Part shown: positions 1-5,417 of the stretch, in pieces
How positions within the stretch are numbered: position 1 is the first letter of the stretch
How the letters are laid out: every line of letters starts with the position of its first letter
NCBI GenBank assembly: GCA_902806305.1
Contig: CADCWC010000278.1
Span: 1-5,604 of the forward strand
Length of the DNA stretch: 5,604 nucleotides
Source of the DNA: an uncultured Thermoleophilia bacterium
GTDB lineage: Bacteria > Actinomycetota > Thermoleophilia > Gaiellales > F1-60-MAGs149
Direction: 5' to 3'
The notes under the pieces: generated by a model
What the model was told of the DNA's origin: nothing
What the model saw: only the letters and a program-made list of their open reading frames with translations
Databases searched by the model: none
Translations under genes and position numbers: made by a program

Positions 1-372
1 GGCGGCGCGGGCGTCCACCGGACGCTCGGCCTCGACGGACGCACGCTGAGCTACTGGCTCGCGGCCGGGCAGGTCGGCCGTGGGTACGCGACCGAGGCCG
101 CCGCCGCGCTGACCCGCCTGGCGTTCGAGCACGACGGCGTCGGCCGGGTGGAGATCCATGTCGACGCCGACAACGTGCGGAGCTCCGCCGTCCCCGCCCG
201 GCTCGGCTTCCGCCTCGTCGCCACCCGGCGCCGGCTCGTCAACGTGGGCGTGCCCCAGCTGGTCGAGCGGCCGATCCGGATCTACCGCCTGACGGCCGTG
301 ACGTACCCACGATCGGCGGCGGCAGGGGCCCGGCTCGAGGCCTTCGCCCGCGACGGCACGCGGCTGCTCTGA
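1..372 (+). CDS. GNAT-family N-acetyltransferase, RimJ/RimL type (C-terminal part, 5' truncated by window edge)
   Basis: Reading frame 1 is open from the first base to a TGA at 370-372, giving 123 residues of a protein whose start lies outside the window. Around fragment residues 17-31 it reads LSYWLAAGQVGRGYATE. This is the beta4 strand followed by the acetyl-CoA pyrophosphate-binding loop (Q-x-x-G-x-G/A type) seen in RimJ/RimL-like GNATs. Residues 50-72 (RVEIHVDADNVRS, then ARLGFRLV) match the usual segment 'ie..v...N..S..v..klGF', which closes the fold. The tail (IYRLTAV, then EAFARDGTRLL) resembles the C-terminus of an actinobacterial GNAT subgroup that I recall ending in 'AFDxxGxRL', so the 3' end looks intact. 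Members acetylate amino groups of proteins, small molecules or antibiotics; the substrate cannot be told here. The gene converges on xylB with only 4 nt between stop codons and has no evident link to xylose use. Confidence 0.9.
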   Translation, partial: GGAGVHRTLGLDGRTLSYWLAAGQVGRGYATEAAAALTRLAFEHDGVGRVEIHVDADNVRSSAVPARLGFRLVATRRRLVNVGVPQLVERPIRIYRLTAVTYPRSAAAGARLEAFARDGTRLL

Positions 373-376
373 GGGG

Positions 377-1828
377 TCAGCCAGGGCCGGCGTCCGCCAG
401 CAGCTCGGCGGTCTGCGCCCGGACGCGCCGGATGCGCTCGACGGTCGCCGTGTCGACCGCGACGGCGGGACGCTCGTCACCGGCCTCCGTGCCCCAGCGG
501 CGCGCCACGTCGCCCGGGTCCTCGTCACGGAGGATCGCCGCCGCCTGCACCGCGGCGCCGAGCGCGACGAGCTCCTCGGCGCGCGGGATGCGGAGCGGCC
601 GACCGGAGAGCCGGCCCACGACCTCCGGCCAGACGCGGCCACGCGCCCCGCCGCCGATCAGGAGCAGGGGCGCGTCAGCGTCGAGGCCCGAGCCGAGCTC
701 CGCCAGGCGCTCCAGGGCCTCGACGAGCCCGGCGGCGGCGCCCTCGTAGGCCGCCATCAGGATCGCGCCGCCCGTCGTCGCGTGGCGCAGGCCGGCGACC
801 AGGCCCGCCGCGTGGGGCAGGTTCGGGGTGCGCTCCCCGTCCAGGTAGGGCAGCAGCGTCACCCCGCCGCTCGGCTCCACCGCGTCGCGGTCGAGGCCGA
901 GCCACGCGGCCACCCGGTCGACGGCCAGGGTGGCGTTGAGCGTGGCGGTCAGGGGCAGGTAGCCGCCCGCGGCGTCCGCGAAGCCCGCCACGACCCCCTC
1001 GGGATCGACGGCCCGCGCCGTCATGGCCGCGTAGACCGTGCCCGACGTGCCGAGGCTGACCACGGGCGTGCCGGGCCGCAGGCCGAGCCCGAGCGCGGCG
1101 GCCATGTTGTCGCCCGTGCCCGGCCCCACGACGGCCCCCTCGGGAACCCCGAGCGCCTCGGCGGCCCACGCCACGACCGTGCCCGCCGGCTCGCGCGGAC
1201 CGAGAACGACGGGCAGGAGCGCGCGGTCGAGCCCGACCTGCGGCAGCGAGAGCACCCGGTCGTCGTAGTCCTCGGCGGCGGTCGACCACCAGCCCGTGCC
1301 GGACGCATCGCCGCGGTCCGTGACGTGCCGCCCGGTCAGCCGCCCGGTCAGGAAGTCGTGCGGCAGGCCGACGCCGCGGGCCGCGCCCGCGACCTCCGGC
1401 TCGTGCCTGCGGAGCCACGCCCACTTGGTCACCGTCAGCGACGCCACCGGCACGCTGCCGACGTCCTCGGCCCAGACCGCCGCCCCTCCGAGCGCCTCGG
1501 TGAGCTCGCGCGCCTCGGGTGCGGAGCGGGTGTCGTTCCACAGCATCGCGGGCCGCAGCGGCCGGCCGTGGTCGTCCGTCACGACGAGGCCGTGCTGCTG
1601 CCCGCCGACGGCGATCGCCGCGATCTCCGAGGCGCACCCCGTGGCGGCGAGCGCCGCCCGGAAGGCCTCCCACCAGGACTCGGGGTCGGACTCGCGCGCG
1701 CCGCCCGTGCCGCTGACGACGTGCGCGCTCCGTCCCGTGGCGACGACGCGGCCGTCGTCCGGGTCGACCACGAGCACCTTGGTGGCCTGCGTCGACGTGT
1801 CGACCCCCGCGACCAGCGATCCTGCCAT
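377..1828 (-). CDS. xylB: Xylulokinase (FGGY-family carbohydrate kinase)
   Basis: The cytoplasmic enzyme phosphorylates D-xylulose with ATP to D-xylulose 5-phosphate, the second step of the isomerase pathway. The call gives 483 residues, the normal family length. Visible motifs are: the N-terminal phosphate-binding strand GVDTSTQATKVLVVD (8-22); GQQHG (76-80), equivalent to the xylulose-contacting GQMHG of E. coli XylB; a first FGGY-signature-like segment VTKWAWLRRHEPE (133-145); DASGTGWW (174-181); GPGTGDN (235-241), whose D240 is the expected catalytic base; SLGTSGTVY (258-266); LPYLDGERTP (326-335), typical of xylulokinases; and GGGARGRVW (392-400) in the adenine-binding region. The ATG at 1828 is chosen because AAGGGA lies 8 nt upstream and the conserved strand begins at residue 6. 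A GTG two codons upstream is too close to that site. The same frame stays open to 3325, but that part is antisense to xylA and is not coding. The gene is divergent from xylA. The family is certain, and xylulose is favoured among FGGY substrates by the motifs and the neighbour. Confidence 0.95.
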   Translation of the reverse strand: MAGSLVAGVDTSTQATKVLVVDPDDGRVVATGRSAHVVSGTGGARESDPESWWEAFRAALAATGCASEIAAIAVGGQQHGLVVTDDHGRPLRPAMLWNDTRSAPEARELTEALGGAAVWAEDVGSVPVASLTVTKWAWLRRHEPEVAGAARGVGLPHDFLTGRLTGRHVTDRGDASGTGWWSTAAEDYDDRVLSLPQVGLDRALLPVVLGPREPAGTVVAWAAEALGVPEGAVVGPGTGDNMAAALGLGLRPGTPVVSLGTSGTVYAAMTARAVDPEGVVAGFADAAGGYLPLTATLNATLAVDRVAAWLGLDRDAVEPSGGVTLLPYLDGERTPNLPHAAGLVAGLRHATTGGAILMAAYEGAAAGLVEALERLAELGSGLDADAPLLLIGGGARGRVWPEVVGRLSGRPLRIPRAEELVALGAAVQAAAILRDEDPGDVARRWGTEAGDERPAVAVDTATVERIRRVRAQTAELLADAGPG

Positions 1829-1836
1829 CGCCACCG

Positions 1837-1842
1837 TCCCTT
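1837..1842 (-). promoter_or_regulatory. Ribosome binding site of xylB
   Basis: On the minus strand AAGGGA sits 8 nt before the ATG at 1828-1826. This supports the ATG as the xylB start over the in-frame GTG at 1834, which would leave only 2 nt of spacing. The site overlaps by two bases the candidate -35 element of xylA on the other strand. Confidence 0.7.
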
Positions 1843-1870
1843 GACCGCGCGCCTCTCGGCCACCTAGTTT
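1841..1870 (+). promoter_or_regulatory. Candidate sigma70-type promoter for the xylA operon
   Basis: TTGACC (1841-1846) matches the -35 consensus TTGACA at five of six positions. After 18 nt, TAGTTT (1865-1870) fits the loose actinobacterial -10 pattern TANNNT. Transcription would begin near 1877, leaving an untranslated leader of about 66 nt before the xylA ATG. The -35 box lies inside the xylB leader, so the two transcription units would share control DNA. The -10 box falls inside the left arm of the palindrome at 1864-1892, as expected for a repressed promoter. This is a motif match by eye only. Confidence 0.5.
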
Positions 1871-1892
1871 GTCGTGCCCTCGGACGAATTCG
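1864..1892. promoter_or_regulatory. Candidate operator: imperfect palindrome resembling a XylR box
   Basis: The arms CTAGTTTGTC (1864-1873) and GACGAATTCG (1883-1892) are inverted repeats matching at 7 of 10 positions, around a 9-nt GC-rich spacer. The left arm carries TAGTTTGT, the core half-site of the Firmicutes XylR operator as I recall it (TTAGTTTGT with a mirrored ACAAACTAA). The right arm is more degenerate, and the spacing is about 4 nt wider than in that operator. It is one of the few A/T-rich patches in the window and lies between divergent xylA and xylB, over the candidate xylA -10 box. The ROK repressor encoded at 3118-4347 is the obvious candidate to bind it. Binding and its limits are inferred. 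Confidence 0.45.
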
Positions 1893-1898
1893 ATCGTA
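1893..1898 (-). promoter_or_regulatory. Weak candidate -10 element for xylB
   Basis: On the minus strand TACGAT (reading 1898 to 1893) fits the TANNNT pattern of actinobacterial -10 boxes and would start transcription near 1886, about 58 nt before the xylB ATG. No good -35 match is seen 16-19 nt upstream (GAGCGA at the 17-nt position), so the call is weak. If real, it would face the xylA promoter and the two transcripts would overlap by a few bases within the palindrome. Confidence 0.22.
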
Positions 1899-1910
1899 GC
1901 GGGGGGCGGC

Positions 1911-1925
1911 GGCCGTCGCTCGGCC
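1911..1925 (+). other. Small inverted repeat in the xylA leader
   Basis: GGCCG (1911-1915) and CGGCC (1921-1925) are perfect inverted repeats around a 5-nt loop, ending 6 nt before the xylA ribosome binding site. In the predicted xylA leader RNA this could form a short stable hairpin. In such GC-rich DNA a 5-bp repeat can easily arise by chance, so no function is assigned. Confidence 0.3.
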
Positions 1926-1931
1926 CTCGGC

Positions 1932-1937
1932 AAGGAG
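1932..1937 (+). promoter_or_regulatory. Ribosome binding site of xylA
   Basis: AAGGAG is a strong Shine-Dalgarno match ending 5 nt before the ATG at 1943. It fixes the xylA start and argues against the in-frame GTG at 1874, which lies upstream of the predicted transcription start. Confidence 0.85.
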
Positions 1938-1942
1938 CCTGC

Positions 1943-3121
1943 ATGTCGACCACCCCATCGGACGCGTCGCTCGACCCGACCCCCGAGCACCGGTTCACCT
2001 TCGGCCTCTGGACCGTCGGCAACCCGGGCCGCGACCCGTTCGGCGACGCGGTGCGGGCGCCGCTCGACCCGGTCGACACCGTCCGGAAGCTCGCCGACAT
2101 CGGCGCCTGGGGCGTGAACCTGCACGACAACGACCTCGTGCCGTTCGACGCCTCCCCGTCCGACCGCGAGGCGATCGTGCGCCGCTTCCGCGCCGCGCTC
2201 GACGAGACGGGCCTCGTCGTCCCGATGGCGACCACGAACCTCTTCTTCCACCCGGTCTTCAAGGACGGCGCGTTCACGTCGAACGACCCCGCCGTCCGCC
2301 GGTTCGCGCTGGCCAAGACGATCCGCTCGATCGAGCTGGGCGTCGAGCTCGGGGCGTCGACGTACGTGTTCTGGGGGGCGCGCGAGGGATCCGAGGTCGG
2401 CGCCGCCAAGTCGACGCTCGACGCCTTCGACCGGTACCTGGAGGCGATCAACTTCCTCTGCGCGTACGTCCGCGACCGCGGCTACGACCTGCGCTTCGCG
2501 CTCGAGCCGAAGCCGAACGAGCCCCGCGGCGACATCCTGCTGCCGACGGTCGGCCACGCGCTGGCCTTCATCGAGCGACTCGACCACCCGGACATGGTCG
2601 GCCTCAACCCCGAGGTCGCGCACGAGACGATGGCCGGGCTGAACTTCGTCCACGCGGTGGCCCAGGCGCTCTGGAGCGGCAAGCTCTTCCACATCGACCT
2701 GAACGGCCAGCGCATCGGGCGCTACGACCAGGACTTCCGCTTCGGCCAGGAGGACCTGAAGGAGGCGTTCTACCTCGTGCGGCTCCTGGAGGGAGCGGGG
2801 TACGACGGTCCCCGGCACTTCGACGCGCACCCCCTCCGGACGGAGGACCCCGAGGGGGTGTGGGACTTCGCGCGCGGCTGCATGCGCACCTACCTCTTGC
2901 TGGCGCAGAAGGCGCGCGCGTTCGACGAGAGCGCCGAGATCCGCGCGGCGCTCGAGGCGGCGAGCGTCCCGCAGCTGGCCACGCCGACCGTGGGACCGTA
3001 CTCCGCCGAGGCCGCCCGCGCCCTCCTGGAGGAGCCGGTCGACCTCGACGCGCTGGCCGCCCGCGGCTACGCCAACGAGCGGCTCGACCAGGCGGTCGTC
3101 GAGCTCCTGCTGGGCGGGTGA
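1943..3121 (+). CDS. xylA: Xylose isomerase, class I
   Basis: The cytoplasmic metalloenzyme interconverts D-xylose and D-xylulose (and D-glucose and D-fructose) using two divalent cations. The call gives 392 residues, close to the 387-394 of class I enzymes. Aligned from memory to the Streptomyces enzyme with an offset of 7, every key residue is present: W23 in FGLWTVG, catalytic H61 and D64 in LHDND, T97 and F101 in the substrate pocket, W144, metal ligands E188, E224, H227, D252, D262, D264 and D294, and K190 in EPKPNEPRGD (188-197). The long insertion of class II enzymes is absent. Segments GVNLHD, NPEVAHETMAGLNFVHAVAQAL and HFDAHPLRTED, plus a C-terminus starting VGPYSAE, recall Thermus XylA more than Streptomyces XylA. 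The start is set by AAGGAG 5 nt upstream. The stop overlaps the start of the ROK regulator, so xylA heads a probable three-gene operon and is divergent from xylB. Confidence 0.98.
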   Translation: MSTTPSDASLDPTPEHRFTFGLWTVGNPGRDPFGDAVRAPLDPVDTVRKLADIGAWGVNLHDNDLVPFDASPSDREAIVRRFRAALDETGLVVPMATTNLFFHPVFKDGAFTSNDPAVRRFALAKTIRSIELGVELGASTYVFWGAREGSEVGAAKSTLDAFDRYLEAINFLCAYVRDRGYDLRFALEPKPNEPRGDILLPTVGHALAFIERLDHPDMVGLNPEVAHETMAGLNFVHAVAQALWSGKLFHIDLNGQRIGRYDQDFRFGQEDLKEAFYLVRLLEGAGYDGPRHFDAHPLRTEDPEGVWDFARGCMRTYLLLAQKARAFDESAEIRAALEAASVPQLATPTVGPYSAEAARALLEEPVDLDALAARGYANERLDQAVVELLLGG

Positions 3122-4347
3122 CCGCCGTGGGCGCCGTCCCGCCCGTCGAGCCGCCGTCGGCGCGCCGGACCAGCCTCGGGACGGTGCTGCGCCACGTCGC
3201 CGATCACGGCCGCGGCTCGCGCGCCGCGATCGCCGGGGCCACCGGGCTGAACAAGAGCACCGTGTCGAACCTCGTCGCCGTGTTGATCGAGCTCGGCCTG
3301 CTCCGGGAGGTGCCAGCCGAGGCACCCCCGCGCGCGGTCGGCCGGCCGGGTCGGCTGGTCGAGCTCCGGGACGGCGGCGTGGCGGCCCTCGGACTCGAGG
3401 TCAACGTCGACTACCGCGCCGTGCTCGCCACCGACCTGACCGGTCGCGTGCGGGCCCGCTCCCTCGTCGAGGAGGACCACCGGGGCGCGGACCCCGAGAC
3501 GGTGCTCGCGGCGCTCGCCGACCAGACGCGCGACGTGATCACGGATCTCGCACGCCAGGGCCTCCGCCCGGTGGCCGCCGCGGTCGCCGTGCCGGGCCTG
3601 GTCGACGTGGCCGCGGGCCGGCTGATGCTGGCGCCGAATCTCCGCTGGCGCGACGCGCCGGTGGCCGAGCTGCTGGGCGCGGCCCTCGGCGCGCCCGAGC
3701 TGCCCGTCCGGGTCGACAACGAGGCAAACCTGGCCGCCTACGCGGAGCTCCGGGACGGGGCCGGACGCGGCTGCAGCCACCTCGTCCACGTCTCGGGTCA
3801 GATCGGCGTCGGCGCCGGGTTGATCGTCGACGGTCGGATCTTCCGCGGCGCGAGCGGCTTCGGCGGCGAGCTCGGGCACATCACCGTCGACCTCGACGGT
3901 CTGCCGTGCGCCTGCGGCAGCCGCGGCTGCCTCGAGACCGTGGTCGGCCAGGAGGCGCTCCTGGCCCGCGCGCACGTGTCGGTGCCCCCGGGCGTGCCGA
4001 GCAGGCGCCTCACGCAGACGCTGGCTCGGCAGGCCCGCGCGGGCGACGCACGGACGCTGAACGCCCTCCGCGCAGGCGGTAAGGCGCTCGGCGTGGCGCT
4101 CGCGACGGTCGCGAACCTGTTCGATCCCGACGTGATCGTCCTCGGCGGCGCCTACGCCGAGCTCAGCCCGTGGCTCGTCCCGCCGGTCCGCTCGGAGCTC
4201 CGCGGCCGGGTGATCGCCGCGCGCTGGTCGACGATCGACGTCGCCGTCTCGGCGCTCGGCCAGGAGGCTTCCGCCCTCGGCGCGGCGGCGCTCATCGTCG
4301 ACGACGTCCTCGCCGACCCGGCGGCGATGCGGGCGCCGGCCGCCTGA
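3118..4347 (+). CDS. ROK-family transcriptional regulator (probable XylR-type repressor)
   Basis: The protein has 409 residues. Residues 17-66 form a winged helix-turn-helix with the recognition region AAIAGATGLNKSTVSNLVAVL, followed by the wing motif GRPGRLVEL (75-83). Residues 90-395 form a ROK sugar-kinase-like domain: LGLEVNVDYRAVLATDL (91-107) in place of the kinase DxGxT phosphate loop, AVPGLVD (157-163), DNEANLAAYAE (200-210), the glycine-rich ROK signature (230-254), and the zinc site H254, C264, C266, C271 in GH-x9-CxCGxxGCLE. The HTH fusion and altered phosphate loop indicate a sugar-sensing regulator rather than a kinase. The GTG at 3118 overlaps the xylA TGA as GTGA, which implies translational coupling. 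The open frame extends further upstream but is antibiased noise inside xylA. An alternative GTG start is at 3127. Xylose as inducer and the xylA-xylB region as target are inferred from position; xylR would be the natural symbol if confirmed. Confidence 0.92.
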   Translation: MTAVGAVPPVEPPSARRTSLGTVLRHVADHGRGSRAAIAGATGLNKSTVSNLVAVLIELGLLREVPAEAPPRAVGRPGRLVELRDGGVAALGLEVNVDYRAVLATDLTGRVRARSLVEEDHRGADPETVLAALADQTRDVITDLARQGLRPVAAAVAVPGLVDVAAGRLMLAPNLRWRDAPVAELLGAALGAPELPVRVDNEANLAAYAELRDGAGRGCSHLVHVSGQIGVGAGLIVDGRIFRGASGFGGELGHITVDLDGLPCACGSRGCLETVVGQEALLARAHVSVPPGVPSRRLTQTLARQARAGDARTLNALRAGGKALGVALATVANLFDPDVIVLGGAYAELSPWLVPPVRSELRGRVIAARWSTIDVAVSALGQEASALGAAALIVDDVLADPAAMRAPAA

Positions 4348-4357
4348 GGGTCTGCGG

Positions 4358-5320
4358 GTGAGCGACCGGCAGCGTCCGGACGCCCCGTCGAGCCGGGCCG
4401 GCACCGGCCGCGGGCATCGCGCCCGCCGCCTCGCGCGGGCACTCGTCGCGGCGCTGTTCCTGGCCGTGGCCGTGGTGGTCGCCATCTCCGGCGTCGTCGC
4501 CTGGCGTCTGACGACGATCGACCGACAGCCGCCCCGGGCGCCGGCCGCCGCCCTCGGACTCCGGTACGACGCCGTGCGCTTCCCGGCCGCGACGGACGGC
4601 GTGCAGCTCTCGGGCTGGCTCGTGCGACCGTCGGGTCGGGACCGGCGGTGCACGGTGGTGATGGCCCACGGCAAGGACGGCACGCGCAGCTCGCGCGGCA
4701 ACCTGACCATCGCGGCGAGCCTCGCGCGCGCCGGGTACGGCGTCCTCCTGTTCGATCTGGCCGGCCACGGCGAGTCGGGCTTCCGCCGCTTCTCGCTCGG
4801 CCTCCACGAGAGCCGGGACGTGCTCGGTGCCGTCCGCTACGTCGCCGCGCGGGGCACGCGGTGCATCTCGGGCCTCGGCTTCTCCACCGGCGCCGTCGCG
4901 CTGCTCGACGCGGCGGCCGGCGAGCCCGCCGTCGCGGCCGTCGTGGCCGACAGCGCGTGGGCGGACACGGACCGGCTGCTGGACGAGCAGCTGCCCAGCG
5001 AGAGCCGGCTCCCCGGCGCCTTCACGCCGGCCGTCCTGGGCATGGCCGACCTGCTGTTCGGGCTCGATCCCGACGGCATCCGTCCGGTGGAGGACGTCGC
5101 GCGCATCGCCCCTCGGCCGGTGCTGCTGGTCAACGGCTCGTCGGACGACCTCGTGCCGGTCCGGGAGGCGCGAGCGCTCGCCGCGGCCGCCCCGGGCAGT
5201 ACCGAGCTGTGGCTCGTCCCGGACGCCGAGCACGTCGCGGCGCACACCGACCGGCCGGAGGAGTACATGGCGAGACTCCTGCGGTTCCTCGAGCGGGCGC
5301 TGTCGACGGAGCGGCCGTGA
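4358..5320 (+). CDS. Membrane-anchored alpha/beta hydrolase (serine esterase/peptidase fold)
   Basis: The protein has 320 residues. An arginine-rich N-terminus (residues 11-28) precedes one hydrophobic segment at about 28-49 (ALVAALFLAVAVVVAISGVV), predicting an N-in, C-out anchor with the catalytic domain outside the membrane. The hydrolase core shows MAHGKDGT (102-109, oxyanion loop), LLFDLAGHGESG (130-141), the nucleophile elbow GLGFSTG (172-178) with S176, the acid D263 in NGSSDDLVPV (259-268), and H292 in DAEH (289-292), so the triad is complete. It resembles the broad COG1073-like group of anchored hydrolases in Gram-positives (YqkD/YfhR-like). The GTG at 4358 has GAGGG 7 nt upstream, overlapping the ROK stop, and the gap to that gene is 10 nt, so co-transcription with xylA and the regulator is likely. 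The substrate is unknown; deacylation of plant-derived esters is possible but nothing in the sequence proves it. Confidence 0.88.
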   Translation: MSDRQRPDAPSSRAGTGRGHRARRLARALVAALFLAVAVVVAISGVVAWRLTTIDRQPPRAPAAALGLRYDAVRFPAATDGVQLSGWLVRPSGRDRRCTVVMAHGKDGTRSSRGNLTIAASLARAGYGVLLFDLAGHGESGFRRFSLGLHESRDVLGAVRYVAARGTRCISGLGFSTGAVALLDAAAGEPAVAAVVADSAWADTDRLLDEQLPSESRLPGAFTPAVLGMADLLFGLDPDGIRPVEDVARIAPRPVLLVNGSSDDLVPVREARALAAAAPGSTELWLVPDAEHVAAHTDRPEEYMARLLRFLERALSTERP

Positions 5321-5333
5321 ACGCAACGCTGCC

Positions 5334-5357
5334 CGGCCGGCTGCGGATGGCCGGCCG
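5334..5357. terminator. GC-rich hairpin, possible bidirectional terminator
   Basis: CGGCCGGC (5334-5341) and GCCGGCCG (5350-5357) form a perfect 8-bp stem with an 8-nt loop, starting 13 nt after the stop of the alpha/beta hydrolase. It lies in the 97-nt gap between two convergent genes, where a terminator for both is expected. No T-run follows on either strand, so it is not a classical intrinsic terminator, though T-less hairpins are common in actinobacteria. The overlapping palindrome CCGACGTCGG (5355-5364) could offer an alternative fold. Confidence 0.4.
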
Positions 5358-5417
5358 ACGTCGGTCAGCCGGTCCTCGGATCGATGGCACTCGACGACCG
5401 GAGCGCCGCGCGAGCCA

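Noticed and set aside
362..382. GGCTG/CAGCC inverted repeat spanning the convergent GNAT and xylB stop codons
   Set aside because: It is only a 5-bp stem with an 11-nt loop and no T-run. It overlaps both coding ends and is within chance expectation at this GC content.
782..1867. 361-residue plus-strand open frame antisense to xylB
   Set aside because: It is a shadow of xylB, with low-complexity Arg/Gly/Ala content and no domain.
1874..1942. Earlier in-frame GTG start for xylA (23 extra residues)
   Set aside because: It lies upstream of the predicted transcription start and within the palindrome, has no ribosome binding site, and the extra residues have no counterpart in the family. AAGGAG supports 1943.
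2833..2846. Perfect inverted repeat CCTCCG-GA-CGGAGG inside xylA
   Set aside because: It encodes the strongly conserved PLRTED segment, so protein constraint and GC-rich codons explain it.
2860..3117. N-terminal extension of the ROK gene into xylA
   Set aside because: It overlaps the conserved C-terminal third of xylA in another frame and is Arg/Pro-rich noise. The GTG at 3118 gives the normal ROK length and domain layout.
1829..3325. Upstream extension of the minus-strand xylB frame to 3325, giving a 982-residue open frame
   Set aside because: The extension is antisense to xylA, rich in Arg/Val/Glu of low complexity and without domains. Stop codons are rare in all frames at this GC content, and the xylulokinase fold and ribosome binding site place the start at 1828.
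3067..4710. 547-residue minus-strand open frame antisense to the ROK gene
   Set aside because: It is a mirror-frame shadow of a well-supported ROK regulator, with Arg/Ala/Gly-rich composition and no recognisable motif.
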